Below, piece by piece: positions 1 through 10,257 of a stretch of 64,000 nt of DNA. Below the pieces are notes generated by a model. The model did not search any database and was not told where the DNA came from. It saw nothing but the letters and a program-made list of their open reading frames with translations. The stretch lies in contig JAUIMM010000636.1 of assembly GCA_031769625.1 (NCBI GenBank), positions 6,778,501 to 6,842,500 of the forward strand, written 5' to 3'. The stretch comes from Taudactylus pleione. Its lineage: Eukaryota; Chordata; Amphibia; Anura; Myobatrachidae. Within the stretch, counting starts at the first letter, position 1. Every line of letters begins with the position of its first letter. The translations under genes and the position numbers were made by a program.

Positions 1-42
1 TAGGGGTTAGGGTTAGATACTAGGGGTGGGTTAGGGATGCTG
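1..42. repeat. Degenerate telomere-like repeat
   Basis: The window opens with imperfect copies of the vertebrate telomere unit TTAGGG (GGGTTAGGGTTAG, then GGGTTAGGG). It is short and decayed, so it could be an interstitial telomeric tract, the edge of a longer array to the left, or chance G-rich DNA. The sequence to its left is not visible. Confidence 0.4.
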
Positions 43-231
43 GTGCCAGGATTGTTTGATAAAGGAAACACATTTTTTCCCGCCCCACAATTTCTGTTAC
101 CTTTTGCAATGCGATCAGGGCAGGGGCGTTTCAAGAGAGGAGGGGACCCGTGTGCAATCTCTGACATGGGTCCTCTCCTCTCTGCCCAGTGGCCGGCAGT
201 GCACTGAGCTGTGCGCGGCCAGCCCCAGAGT

Positions 232-501
232 TATAGACTCTGGGCACTAGAGTGTGCCCAGAGTCTATAGTGTATGCACAGGTAATCGGGAAAATGGCCA
301 CGGTGGCCATTTTCCCTGTACTGCGCATGCACAAACGACGGGAATATGGCCATTGCAGCCATTTTCCAGTCGTTTTACAGCACCGGACGCCCACGCTGAC
401 ATGGGACTCCAGAGAGGTAAGTATTATTATGGGTGCAGGGTGTGCAATGCGGGGCCCCCTTGGATCCAGGGGCCCGTGTTCCCCGCACACCCTGCACCCA
501 T
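232..501. repeat. Cluster of perfect palindromes (foldback repeat)
   Basis: Three strong inverted repeats follow each other. Arms 232-247 and 254-269 are perfect over 16 bp around a 6-nt loop. Arms 288-301 and 303-316 are perfect over 14 bp with a 1-nt spacer. Arms 429-445 and 485-501 are perfect over 17 bp and enclose a smaller GGGGCCCC palindrome. An imperfect fourth pair lies at about 334-375. Such stacked hairpins are typical of foldback or MITE-type repeats. I see no coding capacity and no clear target duplication. Confidence 0.6.
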
Positions 502-1777
502 TATAGATACGCCCCTGGATCAGGGCATGTCAGTACCGCCCATGATCGCATTGCAAAATCCAATGATAACGTCCGGATGTATTAACCGACACATGCAGGG
601 ACACGGGCTCCGGATTGCTCCCTGGGCTGCTGCGCATTCGCAGTCCCACGGACTGCACATGAGTGGCGGCCATTGCATGGGGAGGGTTCCAAGGGATCCC
701 TCCGACGGCTGATTGTGTGTTATGTAGCCATAGGCTACACTGGCTAATGTCACCTCTAGATGGCATTAGCTGTGGGGGCCAATATCGGGAATGCATCGCA
801 TTCTGTTTATTGGTACATCTGGCAACATTGCATCCCCCATAGAAACCTATGGGAGACGCGTCTGCTGCGGGACTGGAGGGATCGCAGCTGTGGTCCCACC
901 TTGATACATTCAAGGGAATACTTAATATTCGCGATAAACACTTGTTTTCGGGGATTTTGCCTCACATATTCAATGATAAATGGCCCCTATGTATGATCTG
1001 ATTGAACCTCTGTTGCATGTTGATGACATTGGCTTTATTCTTACACAAACATGTGGCTTTCAGACCATTTGATCTCCTGCAGGAATAGTGAATACCAACT
1101 AAAGACACCACCTGTAGAGGAAGGATCCATTTCTTCTGAGGTTCCCTGTTGCAGAGAAATCATATAGGTAAGAAACTACTAATTCACATGCTTGTTGTGC
1201 CTATTCACTGCAAAGAGGGACTGTGGGCATGCCCCCAGCATGATGAAAATGGGTGTGTGTGTGTGGGGGTGGCCTGCGGGCATGACACACCCCTTTCAAC
1301 AAGACTGCACCCACTTTTTTGGGTGCGCAACATAGGGCCACTCTCAGTGTTTTTTTCCAGGGCCACTTTACATTCCCAATCTGCCCCTGGACTCAGGTAA
1401 GAGCCACAGTGTAAGTATATCTTACTGATACAATGCCGGCTCATACCGCAGGCAAAGTCCACCGGAACATTGTTCATAATGTTCAGTGCCAAAAGACTTT
1501 TTTTGCATCTTTTTTTTTTTGCACTTCTAAGACTGTAATATAAAGCCCATTATCTGGACCACAAGGGAGAAATAACTCCCCCCCTCTTTTTCTTTTTAAA
1601 CAACCACGCTTTTGCTTCCATTTTATGTTATTTTATTTTCATTTCTTTACATTTTATTATCTCCAATTTGCATGCTGTGCAAACATAAATACTTAAATGT
1701 GTTTCATCTTTTTACTTACTGGCCAAATGTGGTTGGAAAACATTTGGTACTACTTATCTTAAATCTACTAATACATG
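502..1777. other. Non-coding DNA, no gene recognised
   Basis: No convincing gene. The stretch 965-987 (TCAATGATAAATGGCCCC) resembles one outer end of a MITE, but I do not find its partner. A short GT-rich run lies at 1250-1270 and T-rich DNA at 1495-1520 and 1580-1660. The small frames here show no family features. Confidence 0.5.
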
Positions 1778-1796
1778 ATATAAAATAGGGGTGAGC

Positions 1797-1887
1797 GGGT
1801 TCGGATTTCTGAAATCCGAACCCCCCGAGCCCCCCCGATCCGAGGCCGATCCGAGTCAGGCTGGACTTTTCCCGCCTGACTCGGATC
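1797..1887. repeat. Subterminal hairpins of hAT-1 left end
   Basis: Two perfect stems lie just inside the left terminus: arms 1797-1808 and 1812-1823 (12 bp, 3-nt loop), and arms 1848-1861 and 1874-1887 (14 bp, 12-nt loop). The same hairpins recur at the matching ends of the copies ending at 21701 and 41504. Their conservation suggests a role as transposase-binding or strand-transfer structures, which is inferred. Confidence 0.7.
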
Positions 1888-1944
1888 TGAAATCGAGGCA
1901 AAACGTCATCATCCCGCCTTCTGGGTCTCGCGGGTTTTGGATCC

Positions 1945-1952
1945 TATATAAG
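1945..1952 (+). promoter_or_regulatory. TATA-like box of the hAT transposase promoter
   Basis: TATATAAG sits about 160 bp inside the left end, in GC-rich sequence just upstream of a segment shared by all three copies. It is retained, with small changes, on the minus strand near 21535 and 41350. It is well placed to start a transposase transcript whose leader would run through the tandem array. No transcript evidence is available. Confidence 0.5.
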
Positions 1953-2350
1953 GTACCCGCGTCGGCACCATTTTCTCACTTGGCTGTGGACAGTGAAGAG
2001 GGAGGGTGGGAGTTAGGGCTGGCTGGGCTGTGTAGTGTAGTGTAGTGCAGAGTAGTGTTGTGCTGTGCTGCGCTGTGCTGCTGTTGTCCATAGGGGCTGT
2101 GTCCATTACTTCAAAGTCCATAGGGGCTGGCTGTGTTGTGCTGTGCTGCTGTTGTTAATAGGGGCTGTGTCCACTACTTCAAAGTCCATAGGGGCTGGCT
2201 GGACTGTGTTGTGCAGTCAGTTGTCCATAGGGACTGTGTCCACTCCAAAGTCCTGTGCAGTGTCCCAGTCCTAAAGGGGTGCTGTAGTGTTGTCCAGGGG
2301 GTGCTCTGTCCATCAGGGGTGCTCCCCCCAAGTGCTAAAAATAAAATATT

Positions 2351-3640
2351 TTTTCTGTGTTTGTGAATTGTGTGCGCAGTAGCCGCACGTGCATCAACAA
2401 AGTAGTGCCAAGCGTGCGCCTGTGTCATAAGTAAAGGGCCGGCTGGCTTGACCGTTAAAGGGTGCTGTAACCCCCAAAGTACACTCCAGTCCAAACCAAA
2501 TAAAAAAATATTTTCTGTGTTTGTGAATTGTGTGCGCAGTAGCCGCTCGTGCATCAACAAAGTAGTGCCAAGCGTGCGCCTGTGTCATAAGTAAAGGGCC
2601 GGCTGGCTTGACCATTAAAGGGTGCTGTAACCCCCAAAGTACACTCCAGTCCAAACCAAATAACAAAATATTTTCTGTGTTTGTGAATTGTGTGCGCAGT
2701 AGCCGCACGTGCATCAACAAAGTAGTGCCAAGCGTGCGCCTGTGTCATAAGTAAAGGGCCAGCTGGCTTGACCGTTAAAGGGTGCTGTAACCCCCAAAGT
2801 ACACTCCAAACCAAATAAAAAAATATTTTCTGTGTTTGTGAATTGTGTGCGCAGTAGCCGCACGTGCATCAACAAAGTAGTGCCAAGTGTGCACCTGTGT
2901 CATAAGTAAAGGGCCGGCTGGCTTGACCGTTAAAGGGTGCTGTAACCCCCAAAGTACACTCCAAACCAAATAAAAAAATATTTTCTGTGTTTGTGAATTG
3001 TGTGCGCAGTAGCCGCACGTGCATCAACAAAGTAGTGCCAAGCGTGCGCCTGTGTCATAAGTAAAGGGCCGGCTGGCTTGACCGTTTAAAGGGTGCTGTA
3101 ACCCCCAAAGTACACTCCAAACCAAATAACAAAATATTTTCTGTGTTTGTGAATTGTGTGCGCAGTAGCCGCACGTGCATCAACAAAGTAGTGCCAAGCG
3201 TGCGCCTGTGTCATAAGTAAAGGGCCGGCTGGCTTTACCGTTAAAGGGTGCTGTAACCCCCAAAGTACACTCCAAACCAAATAAAAAAATATTTTCTGTG
3301 TTTGTGAATTGTGTGCGCAGTAGCCGCACGTGCATCAACAAAGTAGTGCCAAGCGTGCGCCTGTGTCATAAGTAAAGGGCCGGCTGGCTTGACCGTTAAA
3401 GGGTGCTGTAACCCCCAAAGTACACTCCAAACCAAATAACAAAATATTTTTTCTGTGTTTGTGAATTGTGTGCGCAGTAGCCGCACGTGCATCAACAAAG
3501 TAGTTCCAAGCGTGCGCCTGTGTCCCATAAGTAAAGAGCTGGCTGGCTCATTTCTTAAAGGGTGGTGTAACCCACAAAGTGCACTACTCTACAGCAAAAA
3601 TAAAAAAATATTTTCTGTGTTTGTGTGCGCCTTAGCCGCA
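2351..3640 (+). repeat. Tandem array A, about nine units of 154-162 bp, with E-boxes
   Basis: Unit starts (TTTTCTGTGT) fall at 2351, 2511, 2671, 2825, 2981, 3137, 3292, 3449 and 3611. The last unit is degenerate. Units differ by few substitutions plus small indels around an A-rich tract. Seven of the nine carry a CACGTG E-box inside GCACGTGC (first at 2386-2391); the second has CTCGTG and the last CACGTA. The array lies between the TATA-like box and the transposase start. Homologous arrays occur in both other copies. The overlapping minus-strand reading frames are by-products of the repetition. Confidence 0.92.
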
Positions 3641-3752
3641 CGTATATATAAAATCGATATAACATAAATGGAGGACCAAACTTTCTCCGATAAAAATAAA
3701 ATATAGAAAGATCAAGAACCACTTCCTCCTAGTACTGAAGCTGCCATCAACG

Positions 3753-6272
3753 TTGTCTGGCAAGGCCGATGCCCAATGTCATAGTAGAGGGCACATACAA
3801 TCCCAAATGGCAAAGTTCAGGAAAATGACCTTGAAAAAAACATTTAAATCATCTGAAGAGAAACGTAAACTTGCCAATATGCCATTTACGACACGGAGTG
3901 GCAAGAAATGGCTAAGGTCTTTCCCTATGTTCATGACTAGTGGTTCAGCTTCACATGACGATGGAAGCCCTCCTCCCACTAAAAAAATCAAACGAGTTAA
4001 GCTGGCAAAAGCACAGCGAAGAACTGTGCGTTCTAAGAAGATATCACAAATCCCCAAGGAGTGTCCAAGTGTGGTGGTGGTTGCGATGCCTGACCTTCCC
4101 AGCACTGGACGGGAAGAGGTGGCTCTTTCCACCATTTTCACGCCCCCTGCAAGTGCTGAAAGGAGCACCCACAGTCCACTTGCTGATATGCAAATTGAAG
4201 ATGTCACTGTTGAAGTACAACAGGATGAGGATACTGGTGTAGCTGGCGCTGAGGAGGAAGTTGGCGAGGAGGATTCTGATGGTGATGTGGTTTGTTTAAA
4301 TCAGGCTCCGGGGGAGACAGTTGTTGTCCGTGGGATGAAAAAGCCCATCACTGTCATGCCTGGGCAGAAGACCAAACATTCCACCTCTTTGGTCTGGCAA
4401 TATTTCTATCCAAATCCGGACAACAACTGTCTTGCCATATGTACCATATGTAAAGGTGAAATAAGTAGGGGTAGGGACGTTAACCACCCAGGAACATCCT
4501 CCCTTATACGGCACCTGCAGCGCATTCATAAAAAGTTACTGTCAAGTTCAGAAACTTTGGCTAAGACCGTAAGCAGTCCAGGGACACCTAAATCCCGTTG
4601 TCCTGTTGTATCCAAGTGCCTGCAAACCACACCGTCAACTCCCTCCTTGTCAATATCCTCCTTAGTCAGGATCGGAAGTAGTCCTGCAGGCCATGTCACT
4701 GGCATGACTGACTCTCCTATCCGGGATTCCTCCGGAGGATCCTGCATTGCTACGCCTCCTGCTACCGCTGCTGCTGTTGCTGCTGCTGGGAGTCGTTCAT
4801 CATCCCAGAGAGGAAGTAGGAACATCACTACTTTTACTAAACAATTGACCGTCCAACAGTCCTTAGCGAGGAGGATGAAGTACGACAGCAGTCATCCTGA
4901 AGCAAAACGTATAACTGAGACCTTGACTGCTATGTTGGTGTTAGACGTGCGTCCGGTATCCGCCATTAGTGCAGTGGGATTTAGACAATTGATGGAGGTA
5001 GTGTGTCCCCGGTTCCAAATCCCATCTAGATTCCTCTTCACTAGGCAGGCGATACCGAGACTGTACAGAAACATCAGAAAAAGTGTCCTCAGTGTCCTGA
5101 AAAATGCCGTTGTACCCAATGTCCACTTAACCATGGACATGTGGACAAGTGGAACAGGGCAGACTAAGGACTATATGACTGTGACAGCTCACTGGGTAGA
5201 TGTATCACCTTACGCAGCAACAGCAGCAGCGTCACCAGTAGCAGCATCTCAGAAACGCCAGCTCGTTCCAAGGCAGGCTATGCTGTGTATCACCGGTTTC
5301 AGTAAGAGGCACACCGCCGATAACCTCTTAGAGAAACTGAGGGAAATCATCACCCAGTGGCTTACCCCACTTAGACTCTCCTGGGGATTTGTGATATCTG
5401 ACAACGCCACCAATATTGTGCGGGCATTACATCTGGGCAAATTCCAGCATGTCCCATGTTTTGCTCACACAATAAACTTGGTGGTGCAGAATTTTCTGAA
5501 AAGCGACAGGGGCGTGCAGGAGACGCTTTGGGTGGCCCGAAAAATTTCTGGCCACTTTCGCCATTCAGCGACTGCATGCCGAAGACTGGAGCACCAGCAA
5601 ACACTCTTGAACCTGCCCTGCCATCACCTGAAGCAAGAGGTTGTGACACGGTGGAACTCAACCCTCTATATTCTTCAGAGGATGGAGGAGCAGCAAAAGG
5701 CCATTCAAGCCTATACATCCACCTATGACATAGGCAAAGGAGGGGGTATGCACCTGACTCAAGCGCAGTGGAGAATGATTTCCGTGTTGTGCAAGGTTCT
5801 CCAGCCCTTCGAACTTGCCACACGTGAAGTCAGTTCAGACACTGCCAGCTTGAGTCAGGTCATTCCCCTCATCAGGCTTTTGCAGAAGCAGCTGGAGAAA
5901 GTGAAGGAGGAGCTAAGACAGAGCGATTCCACTCGGCATGTGGGACTTGTGGATGAAGCCCTTCATTCGCTTTGCCAGGATTCCAGGGTGGTCAATCTGT
6001 TGAAATCAGACCACTACATTTTGGCCACCGTGCTCGATCCTAGGTTTAAAGCCTATGTGGTTTCTCTCTTTCCAGCTGACACAAGCCTGCAGAGGTGCAA
6101 AGACCTGCTGGTGAAAACACTGTCAGCTGAAGCGGAACGTGACACGTCAACAGCTCCTTCTTATTTTCTCCCGCAACTGGGGCTGCCAGGAAAAAACGTA
6201 GGTATCCTAAGCAACCTGCTGGCAGTGATGCAGGGCAGGCAGGACCAAGTTTGGACATTTTGTCCGGACTGA
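3753..6272 (+). pseudogene. hAT transposase, BED finger and catalytic core (main frame)
   Basis: An 839-residue open frame encodes most of a hAT transposase, the enzyme that excises the element and joins it to new target DNA in the nucleus. A BED-type zinc finger is visible at residues 214-262, with C230, C233, H254 and H259. A Ser-rich linker follows. The RNase-H-like core has the first catalytic Asp in TMDMWTS (D462) and the second in ISDNATN (D550), followed by the hAT motif TRWNSTLYIL. The annotated start is only the first Met in this frame. Homology to the copy at 39078-39405 suggests the protein once began near 3668, but that frame has a TAG near 3704 and further stops here. The frame ends early at 6272 because of a shift between about 6170 and 6250. 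Confidence 0.85.
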
Positions 6273-6746
6273 AGGACCTGGCAACAATTTCTGACATGTC
6301 TACTGTCACTACATATGATACTGTCACCATTGACAGAATGGTGGAGGATTACATCGGTGACAGCATCCAAGTAGGCATGTCAGACAGTCCATACCTGTAT
6401 TGGCAGGAAAAAGAGGCAATTTGGAGGCCCCTGTACAAACTGGCTCTTTTACCTGAGTTGCCCCCCCTCCAGTGTGTACTCCGAAAGAGTGTTTAGTGCA
6501 GCCGGGAACCTTGTCAGCGAAAGGTGTAGGAGGTTGCTTCCACAAAATGTGGAGAAGATGATGTTCATAAAAATTAATTATCAACTCTTCCAGGGAGACC
6601 AGCCTCCAGAACGTACAGAGGGACCTGTGGTGGTGGATTCCAGTGGGGACGAGTTAATACTCTGTGAGGATGAGGATGTACACAACACTGAAGAGGGTGA
6701 GGAATCGGTGGATGAGGAGGATGAGGACGACATCTTGCCTCCATAG
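6251..6746 (+). pseudogene. hAT transposase C-terminus, frameshifted
   Basis: The C-terminal part of the same transposase continues in two other frames. Residues DYIGDSIQVG and YWQEKEAIW fall in one (6251-6496) and the hAT dimerisation motif SVYSERVFSAAGNLVS in the next (from 6474). In the copies at 20049-20345 and 38113-38345 these parts are continuous. There the local sequence is GGCTCTATTTTACC; here two bases are missing near 6446, which explains the second shift. The tail is rich in Asp and Glu and stops at 6744-6746. The dimerisation domain is needed by hAT enzymes, so this copy is unlikely to make active protein unless rescued. Confidence 0.85.
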
Positions 6747-7382
6747 AGCCAGTTTGTGCAGGGACAGATTAATTGCCAGCTTGTTTTGTGGGAGCCCAAA
6801 CGAAAAAATCATTTCAGCCACAGTCGTGTGGCAGACCCATGCGCTGAAATGATTGCTTTGTTAAAGTGTGCATGTCCTGTTTATACAACATAAGGGTGGG
6901 TGGGAGGGCCCAAGGACAATTCCATCTTGCACCTCTTTTTTTTTCTTTGCATTATGTACAGTTTGGGGCCTAGTTTTTCAAACTGCCATCCTGTCTGCCA
7001 CTGCAGTATCACTCCTAGATGGGTCACGTGTTTGTGCCGCCCACTCGTGTCGCTTAGCATAGTCATCCAGCTACCTCGGTGCAACCTTTTGGACATCAAA
7101 ACACTATTGTGAGGTGTGAGGTGTTCAGAATAGACTGGAAATTAGTGGAAATTAAGGTTATTGAGGTTAATAATAGCATAGGAGCAGAAAAACCAACACA
7201 TTCTGTGATTTTAGCTGTTTTTATGCTTTTTAAAAAAAAAATACAGATCCAAAACACAAAACCCAGAACCCAAAACACGGAAGGGTGGTTTTGGCAAAAC
7301 CAATCCAGATCCAAAACACAAAGAAAGATCCAGATCCAAAACCAAAACACAAAACACGAAAAGTGGCCGGTGCACACCCCTA
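6747..7382 (+). other. hAT-1 right non-coding end
   Basis: This is non-coding sequence between the transposase stop and the right terminus. The same block recurs inverted at the ends of hAT-2 (from 19295) and hAT-3 (from 37317). The last 130 bp are built from A- and C-rich CCAAAACAC-type short repeats, which give long but meaningless frames. No gene is present. Confidence 0.8.
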
Positions 7383-7390
7383 ATATAAAA

Positions 7391-8133
7391 TAAAATATAC
7401 ATTTTATATATACCTCATATTCTTCTTTTTCGTCATTCCGTTTATATGGTATTACTCAATTTGACATTTTTCCACCTACATTACTAGGAGGCAAATTACT
7501 TTTATATTTGCGCCAGCTGTGTCTTTGGAAATAGACACAATCTTGCCAGCAGTACTATAAATTAATTCCTCCTTAGACACAAACTGAGGGAGAGCGCAGA
7601 CTGAGATGGTTTCATCATGGTTTAAAATGTCCAAAGACAATGTTGGGAAAATGTAATAGATTTACATTTTTTTTGCAAATTTGCACTTGCATAAATTTTC
7701 GTGAGAGTTTCTTCCAAAACTCGCCACTTGTAATAGGCTGCGAGTTTCAGGATGCCTACGTAACTCGCATGCAAAGACATGCAAGTTTGCTGGTGAGAAA
7801 ACTTGCGAAAATCCTGCAAATAACAAAGCGATTTTTATTATATATGGACTCTTGGATTTGAAAGTGGTGTAGGAATTGGTCTTTAAAGTCACATGATTTA
7901 GACATAATTTTCCCTATAAAAGTCTCACTTTTGCACTGATCTTACTGATCAATGTTGATCGATTTTAAATCAATCATAATTCCCATTTCTGATGCTCACT
8001 GTTGCCCTTTGATAGTCCCTTTCATTTGCCTACTAAAAAGGGTACCCCAGAAATATTAACTTCACATGTTAAAATAAAGATTTTACTTAAATGGGTGGGC
8101 TGGCATCACCACTTAACATTTTGTATTAAGGAG

Positions 8134-8134
<1 letters not shown>
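7391..8134. other. Non-coding DNA, no gene recognised
   Basis: AT-rich DNA with some short inverted motifs containing GCGAGTTT and AACTCGC at 7700-7810, possibly a decayed MITE. The frames of 60-76 codons here show no recognisable domain. Confidence 0.4.

Positions 8135-8168
<34 letters not shown>
8135..8168. repeat. (TA)n microsatellite at PLE outer border
   Basis: About 16 TA units directly abut the 3' end of the minus-strand PLE copy. A second (TA)n tract abuts the other outer end of the complex at 17459-17500. Confidence 0.85.
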
Positions 8169-8230
8169 GCAAGGTCTGTTAGAAACAGCAACAGGCGGCA
8201 CTCCGCGGACTTTGTAAAAGAAGAAAAGTG

Positions 8231-8286
8231 ACTTTATTCACCAACGTTTCAAGACCTATGAGGCCTTGTCATCAGGGTGTGAAAGT
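8231..8286 (-). ncRNA. Hammerhead-ribozyme-like motif in PLE-1a 3' region
   Basis: On the minus strand the order is ACTTT, CA, CACC, CTGATGA, a stem-II hairpin, GAAAC, GTT, GGTG, AAT, AAAGT. CACC pairs with GGTG and ACTTT with AAAGT, forming stem I. CTGATGA and GAAA supply the conserved core. AC next to GT gives a minimal stem III, with cleavage predicted after the last T of GTT. One extra C lies between CTGATGA and stem II, so activity is uncertain. Hammerheads are known in pLTRs of Penelope-like elements. Confidence 0.6.
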
Positions 8287-8815
8287 GTGACAATAGAAAA
8301 GGCTTACCTTAAATAGCAGTGAACAAACAAATGAATCTATGACCATCCTCACACGCCGTCAGACAAGGAGGCGCGTAGTGTATGACATCACAAAGCGTGA
8401 CGTGTATGGCTGCAGTCCAGGAAAGGGTAGCCAAGGAAACGCTGGACGCTGTGAAAAGTACGGGAAGAGAGATGAATCAAAGTAATACACTATGCGGCTG
8501 CCTGCATGAAGGGGGGGAGGAGGCAATACAAGTGAAAGAAACACATGTGTACATGGATGATTGGTACATAAGTATATACATACATACATAAAATGCAATA
8601 GGCACAAATATCCAGAGCATCAATTAAACATCGGTACATACATCAATAAAGATATCAGTAGAATGTGTCAATGCGAGAAATGACATAAAAGAGAATTAAG
8701 AGCAATTGGAAGCAAATGAAAGCACACTGAAATAATTATAATGGGCCACTACACAACTTGTGTACACTAGCTCAGCACATGAATGCTATAGATGCTATTA
8801 AACAGAAGACACTTA

Positions 8816-9419
8816 GGACCTCATTCAGAGTCGGTCGTTTCGGCCGCACGGTCGTACAGGAAAAGGGGCCGGATATGCAAATGATGCACTCGCATGTTGC
8901 GTCCCTAAGATCGGATCGGCAGCTGGCCGACCAAGGGGAGGAAGCGGCCGGAAGACAAAAAAAATACGCCCCCTTCTCGTACGCATTACACGTCATCTCC
9001 GGCCATATAAGGATTAATAGAGACCATCGGGAACCATCGGAACTGGTCGTAGAGCTTAAGGTTGACCATACCCTCTCTTAAGCTCTATGATCATTTCAGT
9101 GTAAAAACCTCCCATGTCACATGTGCCATGACGCTACTTTGTTAATTATGCACTCCCATAAAACGGCGTTCGCATAATTAGGCACGCCTGCGTTCGGATC
9201 TCCACTCCCCCGTTTTCAAGCACCTTCCCCTGTTACCACCCACAAAGGCCTCAATCTGTCACTCAAACTACCGACCTGGCTGTGTTCAAGGAGAGAGAAA
9301 TTTCTGATCGTAGCGGCTAGTTTGCGCACGCGCATTGCGAACTTTACGCATGCGCAGTTTAGCAAACATTGGCGGAGCAACGACCGTGCGGCTACTACGA
9401 CCGACTCTGAATGAGGTCC
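8816..9419 (+). mobile_element. MITE a (Harbinger-like) inside PLE-1a 3' region
   Basis: The termini are GGACCTCATTCAGAGTCGGT and its inverse, and the element is flanked by the 3-bp duplication TTA at 8813-8815 and 9420-9422. The 604-bp element has no coding frame. The 3-bp TWA-type target and the ends suggest a PIF/Harbinger-derived MITE. The internal sequence matches MITE c (16407-16738) and the MITE at 61250-61849. It interrupts the PLE 3' untranslated region at the same site hit in the other two 3' ends of this complex. Confidence 0.88.
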
Positions 9420-9553
9420 TTAGTCCCTATGAGAAAAACTCAAAAAAATATATAATAAAGCGATTATCAGTAATTTCAAGGGAAAAAAGGTCAAGTGTAT
9501 CACGACCCACTACATATGAACAACACTTGGAGGAAATTGTGCATGAAGGTAAA

Positions 9554-10201
9554 CTATAGAAAGGCATTCCAAGAGAACTTGTCATTTAACCCTCGTGGAT
9601 AAATGGTATCTAGTAGATGAATCCATTTAGCCTCAACTTGTAACAACCTCTTGGCACGATCACCTCCCCTAATTTGTACTGGAACATGGTCAATGACCTT
9701 ATAGCGCAATGATGCAAGTGTATGCCGAGCGTCCTTAAAGTGACGAGCTATGGGCTGATCAGAATCTCTCCCTGCCAGGGCTGCTCTAATAGAGGAGTGA
9801 TGCATAGCCATACGCTCCTTAAACATGCGGGTCGTCTGGCCACCATAGGCGAGACCACAGGGACAGGTGAGAAGATATATTACAAATCTCAAAGCGCATG
9901 TGAGTACATTCTTAATGTGATACCTCTTGCCCGTGTGTGGGTGGTTAAATGTATGCCCGACTTCAAGATAACCACAGGTAACACATGAGGCACAACGATA
10001 GCACCCAGGTTTCTTATGTATGACATCACAATTATGGGCAAAAAAAGGAGTGATATCTGTTTTTACTAAGATATTTTTAAGATTACGGCCTCTTTTGTAA
10101 CTAATGAGTGGTTTACAATTAGCAAGTTTGGGTAACTCAGGGTCCGTAGATATGATAGGCCAAAGGGCTTTAGTGGCTTTGGTAATAACTGAACTAGCCA
10201 A
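9554..10201 (-). pseudogene. PLE-1a GIY-YIG endonuclease region
   Basis: This frame encodes the C-terminal third of the PLE polyprotein: a Cys-rich linker (CYRCASCVTC) followed by a GIY-YIG-type endonuclease (YLLTCPCGLAYGGQT), ending GLNDKFSWNAFL. In PLEs this nuclease is thought to nick target DNA to prime reverse transcription. Here the YIG-like triplet reads YGG. The frame is offset by one base from the reverse transcriptase frame (10258-11121), with the shift close to 10258, so this copy cannot make the fused protein. About 50 codons between the two domains are kept here but missing from the plus-strand copy. Confidence 0.85.
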
Positions 10202-10257
10202 AGTATATTCCGAAACAAATGGAATGTGAGATTTTGAAATTTGTTTCTTATTTGAAT

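Larger units (their letters stand above)
1786..7382 (+). mobile_element. hAT-1: near-complete hAT DNA transposon with 8-bp TSD
   Basis: The element begins TAGGGGTG and ends CACCCCTA, giving short terminal inverted repeats. It is flanked by a perfect 8-bp duplication, ATATAAAA, at 1778-1785 and 7383-7390; 8-bp duplications are the hallmark of hAT transposases. The 5,597-bp element contains, in order, terminal hairpins, a TATA-like promoter, a tandem array, a BED-finger transposase and about 630 bp of non-coding right end. Two more copies of the family (19295-21701 and 37317-41504) lie in the opposite orientation. Breaks in the transposase frame make this copy non-autonomous in its present state, although the ends look intact. 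Confidence 0.93.

Noticed and set aside
254..712. Frame of 152 codons at the left of the window
   Set aside because: It spans the palindrome cluster, has competing frames on both strands, and no recognisable domain.
2174..3528. Several minus-strand frames of 64-128 codons that look like a protein family (repeated HYFVDARAATAHTIH text)
   Set aside because: They are translations of hAT array-A units in different phases; the same text recurs in hAT-2 and hAT-3 arrays. Not genes.
2351..3640. CRISPR-like array
   Set aside because: Units of 154-162 bp are homologous along their whole length, with no short repeat/unique spacer structure, and they lie in a eukaryotic transposon.
3753..6272. A domesticated host gene of the ZBED type
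   Set aside because: Intact terminal repeats, a perfect 8-bp target duplication and frame breaks show an ordinary transposon copy.
7096..7402. Frames with repeated VFWFWIWIF or KIQIQNQNTK text
   Set aside because: They are translations of the short CCAAAACAC-type repeats in the hAT right end; identical frames recur in hAT-2 and hAT-3.
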